Counted from the first letter of the stretch, positions 1-6,263 are shown. The stretch: DNA of 10,718 nucleotides from an uncultured Collinsella sp. (GCA_902493545.1 CABUQI010000035.1:1-10718), one strand, 5' to 3'. Notes: generated from the sequence alone by a model not told the origin. Made by a program: numbers and translations.

Positions 1-384
1 GCAGAACTTCTGGGACTTCTCGACGACGAAGCCGTTGAGGATCTTGACGATGACGTCGAGCTGGATGCCGAGCATGCCGACCGGCAGGCCGATGGCGAGG
101 CCCGTGTCCGCGCCCAGGGTCACGCCGTAGGCGGTGGCGATGATGGCCATCGTGCCGTAGTCGGGAATCGACGAGCCGCCGAAGCCCGCGACGCCGAGCT
201 GCATGAGCTGGATGGTGCCGCCGATGACGAGGCCGGTCTGCCAGTCGCCCATGACGACGCCGGTGATAAGGCCCCAGAAGACGGCATAGTTGACGAAGAT
301 CATCGGGATGCCGTAGTAGTCCACGTGCTTGATGAAGGCCAGCAGGGTCAAAAGGACGACCTGCAGGATAGTGAAGTTGACCAT
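1..384 (-). CDS. PTS sorbose/mannose-family EIIC component (N-terminal 128 residues, cut by window edge)
   Basis: This is the membrane permease subunit of a mannose/sorbose-family phosphotransferase system, which carries the sugar across the membrane while EIIB phosphorylates it. The start ATG at 384 follows an AGGAGG site (389-394) at a 4-base gap. That site overlaps the EIIB stop codon, so the two genes are probably translationally coupled. The visible 128 residues begin MVNFTILQVVLLTLLAFIKH and are dominated by hydrophobic segments. They include the family-typical GDWQTGLVIGGTIQLMQLGV stretch and a later PDYGTMAIIATA stretch, as in the EII-Sor (ManY/SorA/LevF) family. The frame is open to base 1. 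The full protein is usually about 260 residues, so roughly half lies outside. EIID and possibly EIIA genes would be expected further left. Substrate cannot be told from the sequence. Confidence 0.93.
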   Translation of the reverse strand, partial: MVNFTILQVVLLTLLAFIKHVDYYGIPMIFVNYAVFWGLITGVVMGDWQTGLVIGGTIQLMQLGVAGFGGSSIPDYGTMAIIATAYGVTLGADTGLAIGLPVGMLGIQLDVIVKILNGFVVEKSQKFC

Positions 385-393
385 GATCCCTCC

Positions 394-867
394 TTAGATG
401 AGGTCGGCGACGGAGACGGGCTTGTCGGCGGGCACGAACTGTGCCGTCACCTTGACGCCGCGGGCGATGAGCGCCTTGTAGCTCTGGACGTTCTCGGCGG
501 AGGCATAGGCGCGCTGGGTGAGCTGGACGCCGCCCTCCTTGACAAGAGAGCCGCCGACGATCAGCGACGGGAGCTCGATGCCCGACTCGACCAGGTGAAG
601 GATCGTCTCGGGCTCCTTGGCGATGACAAAGACCTTCTCGCGGTCGTACTTGCCCGCCGCGAAGTTCTTGAGCGCGGTCTGCTCGGAGATGATCGAGACG
701 GCCATGCCCGCGGGGCGCGCCATCCTCATAGTGGACTTCAGGACCTCGTCGCCGGCGACCTTGTCGTCGATGACCATGACTCGGGTCGCGCCCGACACCG
801 GGGCCCACTGCGTCACGATGATGCCGTGAAGCAGGCGATTGTCGATTCGTGCCATAACAACACTCAT
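394..867 (-). CDS. PTS sorbose/mannose-family EIIB component
   Basis: This cytoplasmic 157-aa phosphocarrier takes phosphate from EIIA and passes it to the sugar entering through EIIC/EIID. The signature RIDNRLLHG lies at residues 7-15; His14 is the expected phosphorylation site, as in LevE, ManX-B and SorB. The length matches the usual 155-165 residues. I chose ATG 867 because AGGAG (873-877) lies 5 bases upstream and the family motif starts a few residues in. The frame stays open to 936, but that extension would add 23 residues not seen in the family. The stop (394-396) is 9 bases from the EIIC start. In LevR-controlled systems the EIIB also phosphorylates the regulator's second PRD, and the LevR-like gene lies immediately upstream. 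No odd residue was seen. Confidence 0.93.
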   Translation of the reverse strand: MSVVMARIDNRLLHGIIVTQWAPVSGATRVMVIDDKVAGDEVLKSTMRMARPAGMAVSIISEQTALKNFAAGKYDREKVFVIAKEPETILHLVESGIELPSLIVGGSLVKEGGVQLTQRAYASAENVQSYKALIARGVKVTAQFVPADKPVSVADLI

Positions 868-990
868 GTTTGCTCCTATCAAATGAAGTTTTACGTTCGG
901 TACTGCCTCGGCGCTATCCGGATTCGCGCCGGGCAAGGGGTTATCGGATTATTGAGGACGCGCAGTCAGCTTGCGGCGGCGCGGGGAAGG
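868..990 (-). promoter_or_regulatory. Gap between regulator and EIIB genes with a GC-rich dyad (909-931)
   Basis: This 123-bp gap separates the regulator stop (991-993) from the EIIB start. It contains CGGCGC (909-914) and its complement GCGCCG (926-931). They flank ATCCGGAT, itself an 8-bp palindrome, so the whole 23 bases is nearly self-complementary, off by one base. It could be an operator or an RNA hairpin that attenuates the PTS transcript. No U-run follows, so it is not a standard terminator. I found no TGGCAC-N5-TTGC element of the sigma-54 type that a classical LevR would use, and no convincing -35/-10 pair. Confidence 0.45.
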
Positions 991-3183
991 TCACTCGTCG
1001 AGCAGGAGGTCCGAGGAGCCGAGGCGCTCTTCTCGCGCCGGGGCGGCGCTCACGCTTATGTAGTCGAAGACATATGCGATCTCGCTTACGGGAACCTCTA
1101 CGCGATAGCGCGTCGAGATGCTCGAGAAGCTCTGCCTGAAGGACTCGATGAAATCGGCACGCTCCTCCTCGAAGCGGTCCTGGCCAACGTAGGTCTCAAT
1201 GGGGTTTCTGGTAACAAGGCGCTCGACGAGACAGCAGAGGTGGACGTAGAGCCCAATGATGGCGTTGCTGCCGATCTTCTCGCCTGTCCTGCGCTGAAGC
1301 TCGTGCACGGCGCTCTCGATCTCGTGGAATAGCCGCTCCGGGTCGAGGATGGTGATGGAGCGGATGACGTTCTGCAGCGTCATGTTCGAGAGCAGCTTCT
1401 CGTGGAAAGAAGAGAGCTCGGAAGCGTCAAGCCACCTGCCGAACACGGCATCAACCTTAGAGGCGGACGCCGTCGACATGATGTCCTCGAGGGCGACGAA
1501 GGGAACGGAGGCGACCCCGGGGTCTCCCGTGCCGATGACGGCGCAGACGCGGTGCTCGGAGAAAACGGCGTCATTCGACCCGTTCGCGACGAGCTGCTTG
1601 AAGGGCCTCGTGAGCAGGCGCGCGCCTATGGTGCGCGGGAGGCTCTGCGAGACGAGCTGGCGTATCCTCTCCGCGGCGTCGACCCCGGACTCGGAGCAGA
1701 AGACGATGGCGTCCTCACGGTTGACGCGCTCGATCACCTTGCAGTGCGTCACGCACGCGGCGGTCGCATCGCCAAGAACCTCGGCGATGGACTTGCCGCC
1801 GAGCAGCCCGACCCCGATCTCGAGCGCAAGACCGGTAGAGACGTTGTTCACCACGCCGATAGTGGAGTCGGTAACGTTCTCGAGGGCCTTATAGGCCTCC
1901 TCCAAGGAGCCCATGTCGACGAGGAACACGACCCCGGTGCAGTAGGAATGGCGGTCGACGAGGCGCTGGAGCGGACCGACGATGTCCTTCAGCTGCTGGT
2001 CGTAGGGCATGTCGACAGCCTCGTACACATGCATGCCGAGCATACGGTTCGCCGCGTCGGCGATGCTCGTCGCCGTTGAGTAGCCGTGGGACAAGATGAC
2101 GCAGAGCGTCCGAAGGGCCTTCGCATCGCGAGACTCCGATGCGACGCACAGCGTCAGAAGCGTCTTCGTGAAGTGATCGAGCGAGATTCCCAGCGCCCCT
2201 TCCACGTCTGCGGCGACCTGATCGGAGACGCTCGAGGCAAACGGTAATTCGGAGGTCACGGCACCGAGGAGATGGGAGATTTGCTCCGCACAGGCAGACT
2301 TTCGCCTAGCCAGGCCGATGCCCGGCCACAACTGCAGGCAAATCTCCTGGGCCAGTAGAAAAGCGACCTTCCTCGAAAGCTCGATGCCATAAGAAGAGCC
2401 TGCGTCGGCAAGGACCGCGCCCACGATGCGCTCGAAGGCGCGCGACCTCGAGGAGGTAACGCCGCGGCCGAAGATCAAGTGATCCTCAACGCCGCGCACA
2501 GCGGAGACAGCTTGCGAGACGAGCTCGGAGACAGAGAGCTCCCCGGCGCAGAATCGCTCATCGAGAGAGCACAGGGCATCGAGCGCCTGCTCGACCGGCC
2601 CTGTGCTCTCGGCGGCATCCAGGGACGCGTCGATCAGAACGCCATCATCGGGCTGTTGATCGATCTGCGCGGAGGAGAGGAGCCCGCTGGGAAGAAGATA
2701 CGGGCGAACGACGACGTAGTCGCCCTCGCGATTGAGGAACGCTTTGGCGCAGCAGTTCGTCACGCAGGCGCGCAAGCCGGCGATGTTATCGGAAAAGTCC
2801 GCGTTCACGAGGCAACGGTATGCGCCGCGGCTAATCTTCACATCAGAACCGATTCGGCACCCCTCGCTGCGCAGGAAGCTCAAGATGAGATCCTCGCGCT
2901 CCTCGGGGGTCCGCTCCTTGAGTGAGGGGACGCGGGCACAGATGGGCATTTTGCTGTAGGCCGAGGAAACCTTCAGGTCATCGGCGGAAAGCGTCGTCGA
3001 AAGAACGAGGCGAGCGCGCGGCGCATCCTGGGAGGCATCGAGCCCGAGGGCCGTCGCAAGGCAGTGCTCCATCGCAGAGGGAGAGAGTGCCTCGATGCCG
3101 TTGACAAAAACCACACCCCCGCGCGATTTCGCGATCGACTCGTCAAGAAGCCCGTTGAACGAGGCGGCGTCCGGGACCCCGGC
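991..3183 (-). CDS. C-terminal part of the LevR-like regulator downstream of the TGA (no start of its own)
   Basis: This open frame carries the rest of the ATPase domain, PRD1, EIIA-like, EIIB-like and PRD2 domains. The first possible start is GTG at 3114. It lies inside the degenerate Walker B strand and has no separate Shine-Dalgarno sequence beyond a G-run directly adjacent, so it does not look like a genuine gene start. The frame has no further stop for 730 codons and keeps the family residues (His549, Cys679 and His831 in full-length numbering). The lesion is therefore either recent or tolerated. See the full-length entry for domain positions. Confidence 0.5.
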   Translation of the reverse strand, partial: AGVPDAASFNGLLDESIAKSRGGVVFVNGIEALSPSAMEHCLATALGLDASQDAPRARLVLSTTLSADDLKVSSAYSKMPICARVPSLKERTPEEREDLILSFLRSEGCRIGSDVKISRGAYRCLVNADFSDNIAGLRACVTNCCAKAFLNREGDYVVVRPYLLPSGLLSSAQIDQQPDDGVLIDASLDAAESTGPVEQALDALCSLDERFCAGELSVSELVSQAVSAVRGVEDHLIFGRGVTSSRSRAFERIVGAVLADAGSSYGIELSRKVAFLLAQEICLQLWPGIGLARRKSACAEQISHLLGAVTSELPFASSVSDQVAADVEGALGISLDHFTKTLLTLCVASESRDAKALRTLCVILSHGYSTATSIADAANRMLGMHVYEAVDMPYDQQLKDIVGPLQRLVDRHSYCTGVVFLVDMGSLEEAYKALENVTDSTIGVVNNVSTGLALEIGVGLLGGKSIAEVLGDATAACVTHCKVIERVNREDAIVFCSESGVDAAERIRQLVSQSLPRTIGARLLTRPFKQLVANGSNDAVFSEHRVCAVIGTGDPGVASVPFVALEDIMSTASASKVDAVFGRWLDASELSSFHEKLLSNMTLQNVIRSITILDPERLFHEIESAVHELQRRTGEKIGSNAIIGLYVHLCCLVERLVTRNPIETYVGQDRFEEERADFIESFRQSFSSISTRYRVEVPVSEIAYVFDYISVSAAPAREERLGSSDLLLDE

Positions 3184-3186
3184 TCA
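3184..3186 (-). other. In-frame TGA at a family cysteine position
   Basis: The residues before it read DSSYVRID and those after read AGVPDAASF. In LevR and related AAA activators this strand reads like FNCAD, with Cys in the TGA place. One base change from TGC or TGT gives TGA, and UGA is also the selenocysteine codon. The next base is G. A small CCGG-GGTC-CCGG hairpin begins 2 bases after the TGA, which is closer than known bacterial SECIS loops. Confidence 0.85.
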
Positions 3187-3732
3187 GTCGATGCGCACAT
3201 AGGAGGAGTCGCGGGGCAGCAAGCCCTGGTTCTTACCGTACTCGTACACAAGACGAGAAAGGAAAGACTTGCCGACACCCACGCCGCCGCTCAAGAGGAT
3301 GGGCAGGCCGAACGGAGGGTACTGAACCGCAGCCTTGCACTGCTCGACAACGGAGCTGAGGCTCAGGTCAAAGCCCACGGCACGCGCGAAGTCACGGTGA
3401 TCGGCGATTCCCGTCGCCTGGATGAGGTCGGCGAGCGAGGCGTACTCGCTTGCAGAGAGCTTTACCTGAAAACGCTTCTGGAACGCGCGGCGATGAAAAT
3501 AACGGACAGGCCTGCCCGCCACCTTAACCACAAGGCCGGCGCGAACAAGGTCGTTGAGGTACTGGCTCGCCAGACTCCTGGAGATGATGAGCGTCTCGGC
3601 GATGTCGGAGGTGGACAGACGGGCAAGGTCGTCGAGCGAGACGGCAGAGGTGAGGGCCTCGAGATGCTCGAGAATCCTGTCCCTCATGTCGACGGGCTTC
3701 TTTGCCAAGCTGTCCTGTGCGGTCTTGTCCAT
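3184..3732 (-). CDS. N-terminal part of the LevR-like regulator as it would be translated (182 aa)
   Basis: If the TGA at 3184-3186 terminates translation, this is the product. It has an N-terminal helix-turn-helix (about residues 15-80, with SRSLASQYLNDLVRAGLV as recognition region), a linker, and the start of an AAA domain up to the residues just before the usual Cys. It keeps Walker A (149-156) but nothing needed for hydrolysis, and none of the PTS-sensing PRD, EIIA-like or EIIB-like domains. A free DNA-binding fragment might still occupy an operator, but that is speculation. The start is well supported by AAGGAGG (3742-3748). Confidence 0.6.
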   Translation of the reverse strand: MDKTAQDSLAKKPVDMRDRILEHLEALTSAVSLDDLARLSTSDIAETLIISRSLASQYLNDLVRAGLVVKVAGRPVRYFHRRAFQKRFQVKLSASEYASLADLIQATGIADHRDFARAVGFDLSLSSVVEQCKAAVQYPPFGLPILLSGGVGVGKSFLSRLVYEYGKNQGLLPRDSSYVRID

Positions 3733-3742
3733 GACTTCTTAC

Positions 3743-3758
3743 CTCCTTGTACAAGGAG
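3743..3758. promoter_or_regulatory. Perfect 16-bp palindrome covering the regulator's ribosome site
   Basis: CTCCTTGTACAAGGAG is its own reverse complement. On the minus strand its right arm supplies the AAGGAG of the regulator's Shine-Dalgarno sequence (AAGGAGG, 3742-3748). A TATACT -10-like hexamer (3757-3762) abuts the other end, so a transcript starting near 3750 would hold only part of it. A longer transcript would fold an 8-bp stem that hides the ribosome site. It may equally be a DNA operator for autoregulation. No good -35 was found. Confidence 0.5.
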
Positions 3759-3860
3759 TATAAGGGGAACACAGAGAACGGAAGGGGGCGCGTGGGGGAA
3801 TCAACAGCCCCGAGGAGAAGTTCACCACTTGAGGGGCAGAAAACAACGGCCATTGAACAT

Positions 3861-4016
3861 TCAGGGCCGACGCTCAACACTTCGGCTCGACACTTCGCTT
3901 TGGAAAGGGCCCTGCACGATGGTGCAGCCCTCCATCTCGCAGCACAGGTCGCCGAAGGTCGCGAGGATGCGTTCCTTCTGTTCCGTGGGCGAGACGGCTC
4001 GGTGGGCAAGGTCCTC
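3861..4016 (-). pseudogene. Remnant resembling methylthioadenosine/S-adenosylhomocysteine nucleosidase
   Basis: This 51-codon minus-strand open stretch lies between two TGA codons. It encodes SPTEQKERILATFGDLCCEM followed by EG, then TIVQGPF. In this nucleosidase family (Pfs/MtnN) the block before and including EMEGAAIA carries the catalytic-site glutamates and is preceded by a helix of this kind, so I read it as a broken piece of that gene. Third positions are G or C almost throughout this block, which supports past coding on this strand. Upstream the expected GDQF motif is missing. Downstream the expected cofactor-free active-site region (VIRAISD) is missing, and a 13-bp tandem repeat interrupts. 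The assignment rests on one short block and could be wrong. Confidence 0.45.
3872..3897. repeat. 13-bp tandem direct repeat (12 of 13 identical)
   Basis: GCTCAACACTTCG (3872-3884) is followed directly by GCTCGACACTTCG (3885-3897). It lies in the degraded tail of the nucleosidase-like remnant and looks like a local slippage duplication, out of frame with any gene (13 bases). Confidence 0.8.
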
Positions 4017-4049
4017 TCAAAAGGGGTCGTCCGACGCCGCAAGACCTCG

Positions 4050-4217
4050 ATGACCGACTACCGCCTCGAGCAAGTGGCGGATTACCTCTGTACTATCGAA
4101 CTTGCCTTGGTCAAGTACGAGGCCAAGGAGGACGGTGAGACGTACAACAAGTTCTTCGGAGGTATAGGCTCTTTCAAAAGGAACTGGTTCAAGCAAGCCC
4201 GCAGCAAGCGGATATAG
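4050..4217 (+). CDS. Small hypothetical ORF or gene fragment (55 aa)
   Basis: I do not recognise it. From ATG 4050 it encodes MTDYRLEQVADYLCTIELAL and continues with YEAKEDGETYNKFFGGIG and a basic, aromatic end (FKRNWFKQARSKRI). Third codon positions are strongly G/C in the first 40 codons on this strand and not on the opposite strand, so it has probably been selected as coding on the plus strand. The frame is open upstream to 3747, but that part overlaps the minus-strand nucleosidase remnant and looks like non-coding sequence. No Shine-Dalgarno sequence precedes ATG 4050, so it may be a truncated gene. Just after it, another plus frame ends in a Lys/Arg/Gln-rich tail (to 4327), possibly the same gene after a frameshift. 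Confidence 0.35.
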   Translation: MTDYRLEQVADYLCTIELALVKYEAKEDGETYNKFFGGIGSFKRNWFKQARSKRI

Positions 4218-4351
4218 GTGGCCTCGCGGTTTCGCAAGGAACGGCCAGCTCTCCTCTGGCGAGGAACACCGGGCGACGTGCCTCGAGCAGCGGAAGCTGA
4301 AGCGCAAGCAGAAGCAGCGCGGGCAATGATCGGTGCGGATATGGGCCCAGA
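4218..4351. other. Gene-free stretch with a Lys/Arg/Gln-rich plus-strand reading
   Basis: No start codon with a ribosome site is seen. In the frame starting at 4234, bases up to the TGA at 4325-4327 read ARNGQLSSGEEHRATCLEQR and then KLKRKQKQRGQ. This basic tail is of the kind that ends many nucleic-acid-binding proteins (transposases, relaxases, recombinases). The GC-rich third positions hint at a former gene end. I cannot assign a family. Nothing else was seen here. Confidence 0.25.
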
Positions 4352-4380
4352 CGTGAACAGTGCTACGTCCCCTGTTCACG
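4352..4380. repeat. Perfect 9-bp inverted repeat with 11-bp spacer
   Basis: CGTGAACAG (4352-4360) and CTGTTCACG (4372-4380) are exact complements around TGCTACGTCCC. No T-run follows on either strand, so it is not a standard terminator. It could be a regulator site or the end of a lost mobile element; it sits between decayed sequence and the guaA terminator. Confidence 0.55.
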
Positions 4381-4413
4381 GGGCGCGAAACCGCAAAGGT
4401 TGCACAGAGGTTG

Positions 4414-4456
4414 CAAAATAAGAAGCCCCCGACCTGTTTTCGCAGGTCAGAGGCTT
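4414..4456 (-). terminator. Rho-independent terminator of guaA
   Basis: On the minus strand, AAGCCTCTGACCTG (4456-4443) pairs with CAGGTCGGGGGCTT (4436-4423) around the loop CGAAAA. This makes a 14-bp stem with two G-U pairs. It is followed by CTTATTTT (4423-4416). It starts 18 bases after the guaA stop. The other strand has no T-run, so it acts in one direction. Confidence 0.9.
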
Positions 4457-4474
4457 GAAATCAACGAATATCGT

Positions 4475-6073
4475 TTACTCCCACTCGATGGTCGCGGGCG
4501 GCTTGGACGTGATGTCGTAGCACACGCGGTTGGCGCCGGGAACCTCGGCCACGATGCGGCCGGAAATGCGGGCCAGCACGTCGTAGGGCAGCTTGGCCCA
4601 GTCGGCGGTCATGGCATCGCTGGACTCGACGGCACGCAGGATGATCGGGCGCTGATAGGTGCGCTCGTCGCCCATAACACCGACGGACTTGATGTCGGGC
4701 AGGACCGCGAAATACTGCCAGCAGCTGTGCTCGGAGTTGCGCTCGCCAGTCTGCTCAAACAGACGCTGGTTGTAGGCGTCGAGCTCCTCGCGCACGATAG
4801 CGTCAGCGTTCTTGAGGATCTCGAGCTTCTCCTTGTCGACCGCGCCGATGATGCGGATGGCAAGACCCGGGCCCGGGAAAGGCTGGCGGAACACGATGTG
4901 ACCCGGCAGTCCGAGCGCCAGACCAAGCGCGCGGACCTCGTCCTTAAAGAAGTGGTCGAGCGGCTCAATAAGGTCGAAGTGCACGCCCTCGGGGAACGGG
5001 ATCAGGTTGTGATGGCTCTTGATGGTGGCCGTCTTGCCGCCCGTCTTGCGAGCGCCGGACTCGATGATGTCGGGGTAGATGGTGCCCTGAGCCAGATACT
5101 TGACCGGCTTGCCATCGGTCTCGAGCTGCTGCGCCACGGCGAAGAACTCTTTCCAGAACTGCGTACCGATGATGCGGCGCTTCTCCTCGGGCTCGGTCAC
5201 GCCGGCCAGAAGCTCGGCATAGCGGTCCTCGGCGTGGACGTGGATAAAGTCGACGTCAAACTGCTTGGTGAAGACCTCCTCCACCTGCTCGGGCTCGCCC
5301 TTGCGCAGCAGACCGTGGTTGATGAACACGCAGGTCATCTGCTTGCCCACGGCGCGGGCGCCCAGCGCAGCCACGACGGAGGAGTCGACGCCGCCGGACA
5401 GGGCCAGAATCACGCGGTCGTCGCCGACCTTCTCGCGGAACTCGGCCGTCATAGTCTCGACCAGGTTGTCCATGCTCCAGTTGGGCTCCAGGCCACAGAT
5501 CTCAAACAGGAAGTTGCTCAGCAGCTGCTGACCGTACTCGGAATGCTTGACCTCGGGGTGGAACTGCGTGGTGAAGATCTTGCGCTCGACGCACTCCATC
5601 GCAGCGACCGGGCACACGTCGGTGCTGGCGGTAACGGTAAAGCCCTCGGGCACCTCGGACACGGCGTCGCGGTGGCTCATCCACACGGTTTGCTCCATGG
5701 GCGTGGAGTTAAAGAGCTTGGCGCCGGCAGTACGCGTAATAGTGGCACGGCCGTACTCGCCCACCTCGGAGTGGCCGACCTTGCCGCCGAGCGTCACGGC
5801 CGTGATCTGATGGCCGTAGCAGAAGCCCAGGACGGGAAGGCCCAGGTCAAAGATGGCGGGGTCGATGGACGGAGCGTCCTCGGCGTACACGGAGGCCGGG
5901 CCGCCAGAAAGGATGAGCGCAGAGGCGTTCATCTCGCGAATCTCGTCGGCCGAGATGTCGCAGGGGACAATCTCGGAATACACGTTGAGGTCGCGGACGC
6001 GACGGGCAATGAGCTGACCGTACTGCGCACCAAAGTCGAGTACGAGGACCTTTGCGGAAGCCTTTTGATCCAT
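4475..6073 (-). CDS. guaA: GMP synthase (glutamine-hydrolysing)
   Basis: GuaA makes GMP from XMP, ATP and glutamine in the cytoplasm, the last step of guanine nucleotide synthesis. The 532-aa protein has the normal two-part layout. The class I glutamine amidotransferase domain has the nucleophile Cys85 in GFCYGHQ and the His172/Glu174 pair in FHPEV. The ATP pyrophosphatase domain has the P-loop SGGVDSS (226-232). The C-terminal dimerisation domain has RQPFPGPGLAIRI and ends KPPATIEWE. GFCYGHQ differs slightly from the common G(I/V)CYGMQ, with the catalytic Cys kept. I chose ATG 6073 because GAGGGGG (6079-6085) lies 5 bases upstream and LVLDFGAQYGQL then begins near residue 10, as in the family. 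The frame is open to 6238 but that stretch is leader DNA. It is probably a single-gene transcript: it has its own terminator, and a divergent gene lies upstream. Confidence 0.98.
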   Translation of the reverse strand: MDQKASAKVLVLDFGAQYGQLIARRVRDLNVYSEIVPCDISADEIREMNASALILSGGPASVYAEDAPSIDPAIFDLGLPVLGFCYGHQITAVTLGGKVGHSEVGEYGRATITRTAGAKLFNSTPMEQTVWMSHRDAVSEVPEGFTVTASTDVCPVAAMECVERKIFTTQFHPEVKHSEYGQQLLSNFLFEICGLEPNWSMDNLVETMTAEFREKVGDDRVILALSGGVDSSVVAALGARAVGKQMTCVFINHGLLRKGEPEQVEEVFTKQFDVDFIHVHAEDRYAELLAGVTEPEEKRRIIGTQFWKEFFAVAQQLETDGKPVKYLAQGTIYPDIIESGARKTGGKTATIKSHHNLIPFPEGVHFDLIEPLDHFFKDEVRALGLALGLPGHIVFRQPFPGPGLAIRIIGAVDKEKLEILKNADAIVREELDAYNQRLFEQTGERNSEHSCWQYFAVLPDIKSVGVMGDERTYQRPIILRAVESSDAMTADWAKLPYDVLARISGRIVAEVPGANRVCYDITSKPPATIEWE

Positions 6074-6135
6074 GGTATCCCCCTCTTGTTGGCGGGGAGC
6101 CGGTGCCCACCCGCGTGAATGAACGAAAATAACCT

Positions 6136-6157
6136 CCATAGTGTACACGTTATATGG
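6136..6157. promoter_or_regulatory. Dyad in the guaA leader
   Basis: CCATA (6136-6140) and TATGG (6153-6157) flank GTGTACAC, itself an 8-bp palindrome (6141-6148). It sits 63 bases upstream of the guaA start, in the range expected of an operator near the promoter. On the guaA strand TATAAC and TACACT are -10-like, but no good -35 pairs with either. I did not see the conserved core of a purine riboswitch. Confidence 0.35.
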
Positions 6158-6223
6158 GGTTTCTCGTCCCTCGCAGCCATCAGCGCACGGCAAACGCACG
6201 ACCAGGCCCCAATTTGACGGCAA

Positions 6224-6263
6224 TTGAAGTGTTACCAAACGTTACGGATGATGTAATACGTTT
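6224..6263. promoter_or_regulatory. Repeated GTTAC elements and imperfect dyad upstream of the asparaginase gene
   Basis: GTTAC occurs at 6231-6235 and 6241-6245, exactly 10 bp (one helical turn) apart. The second, within AAACGTTAC, is mirrored by GTAATACGTTT (6253-6263), which matches its complement apart from a 2-base insertion. The arrangement lies just upstream of the predicted asparaginase promoter, where a regulator would bind. Regulator unknown. Confidence 0.35.

Larger units (their letters stand above)
991..3732 (-). pseudogene. LevR-like PRD/AAA transcriptional regulator, interrupted by an in-frame TGA (codon 183)
   Basis: Read through the TGA, the frame gives about 913 residues, close to the roughly 935 of LevR-type PTS regulators. 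Domains in order: winged HTH about 15-80; AAA ATPase with Walker A GGVGVGKS (149-156) and the later SLKERTPEEREDLI lid motif; a degenerate first PRD; an EIIA-like domain with His549 in SHGYSTATSIAD and LVDMGSL; an EIIB-like segment with Cys679 in FCSESG; and a second PRD with His831 in GLYVHLCCLVERL. The His sites correspond to LevR His585 (phosphorylated by HPr) and His869 (phosphorylated by EIIB). They are shifted by about 36-38 residues, as expected if the ATPase domain is shorter. No GAFTGA loop is present, and the Walker B acidic pair is replaced (FVNG at 209-212). The start has AAGGAGG at 9 bases. Both halves are in the same frame, so the only lesion visible is one codon. Nonsense mutation is most likely; recoding is not excluded. 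Confidence 0.85.

Noticed and set aside
868..990. Sigma-54 (-24/-12) promoter before EIIB
   Set aside because: TTGC occurs but without the GG pair 10-11 bases upstream.
3171..3186. Bacterial SECIS element (selenocysteine insertion) after the regulator TGA
   Set aside because: The CCGG-GGTC-CCGG hairpin has a GGTC loop like that of fdhF but starts only 2 bases after TGA, whereas known elements put the loop about 16-25 bases away; a DNA-binding regulator is also an unlikely selenoprotein. Kept only as a check.
4400..6118. 572-codon plus-strand open frame opposite guaA
   Set aside because: It is the mirror of guaA; long antisense frames arise because GC-rich codon use avoids TTA, CTA and TCA. 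Its residues are His/Leu/Gly/Asp-rich with no domain. The same holds for the long frames opposite ychF, the asparaginase gene and the regulator.
6074..6238. Purine riboswitch or an N-terminal extension of GuaA in the guaA leader
   Set aside because: I see no conserved purine riboswitch core, and the extension has no family similarity and no ribosome site; ATG 6073 has both.
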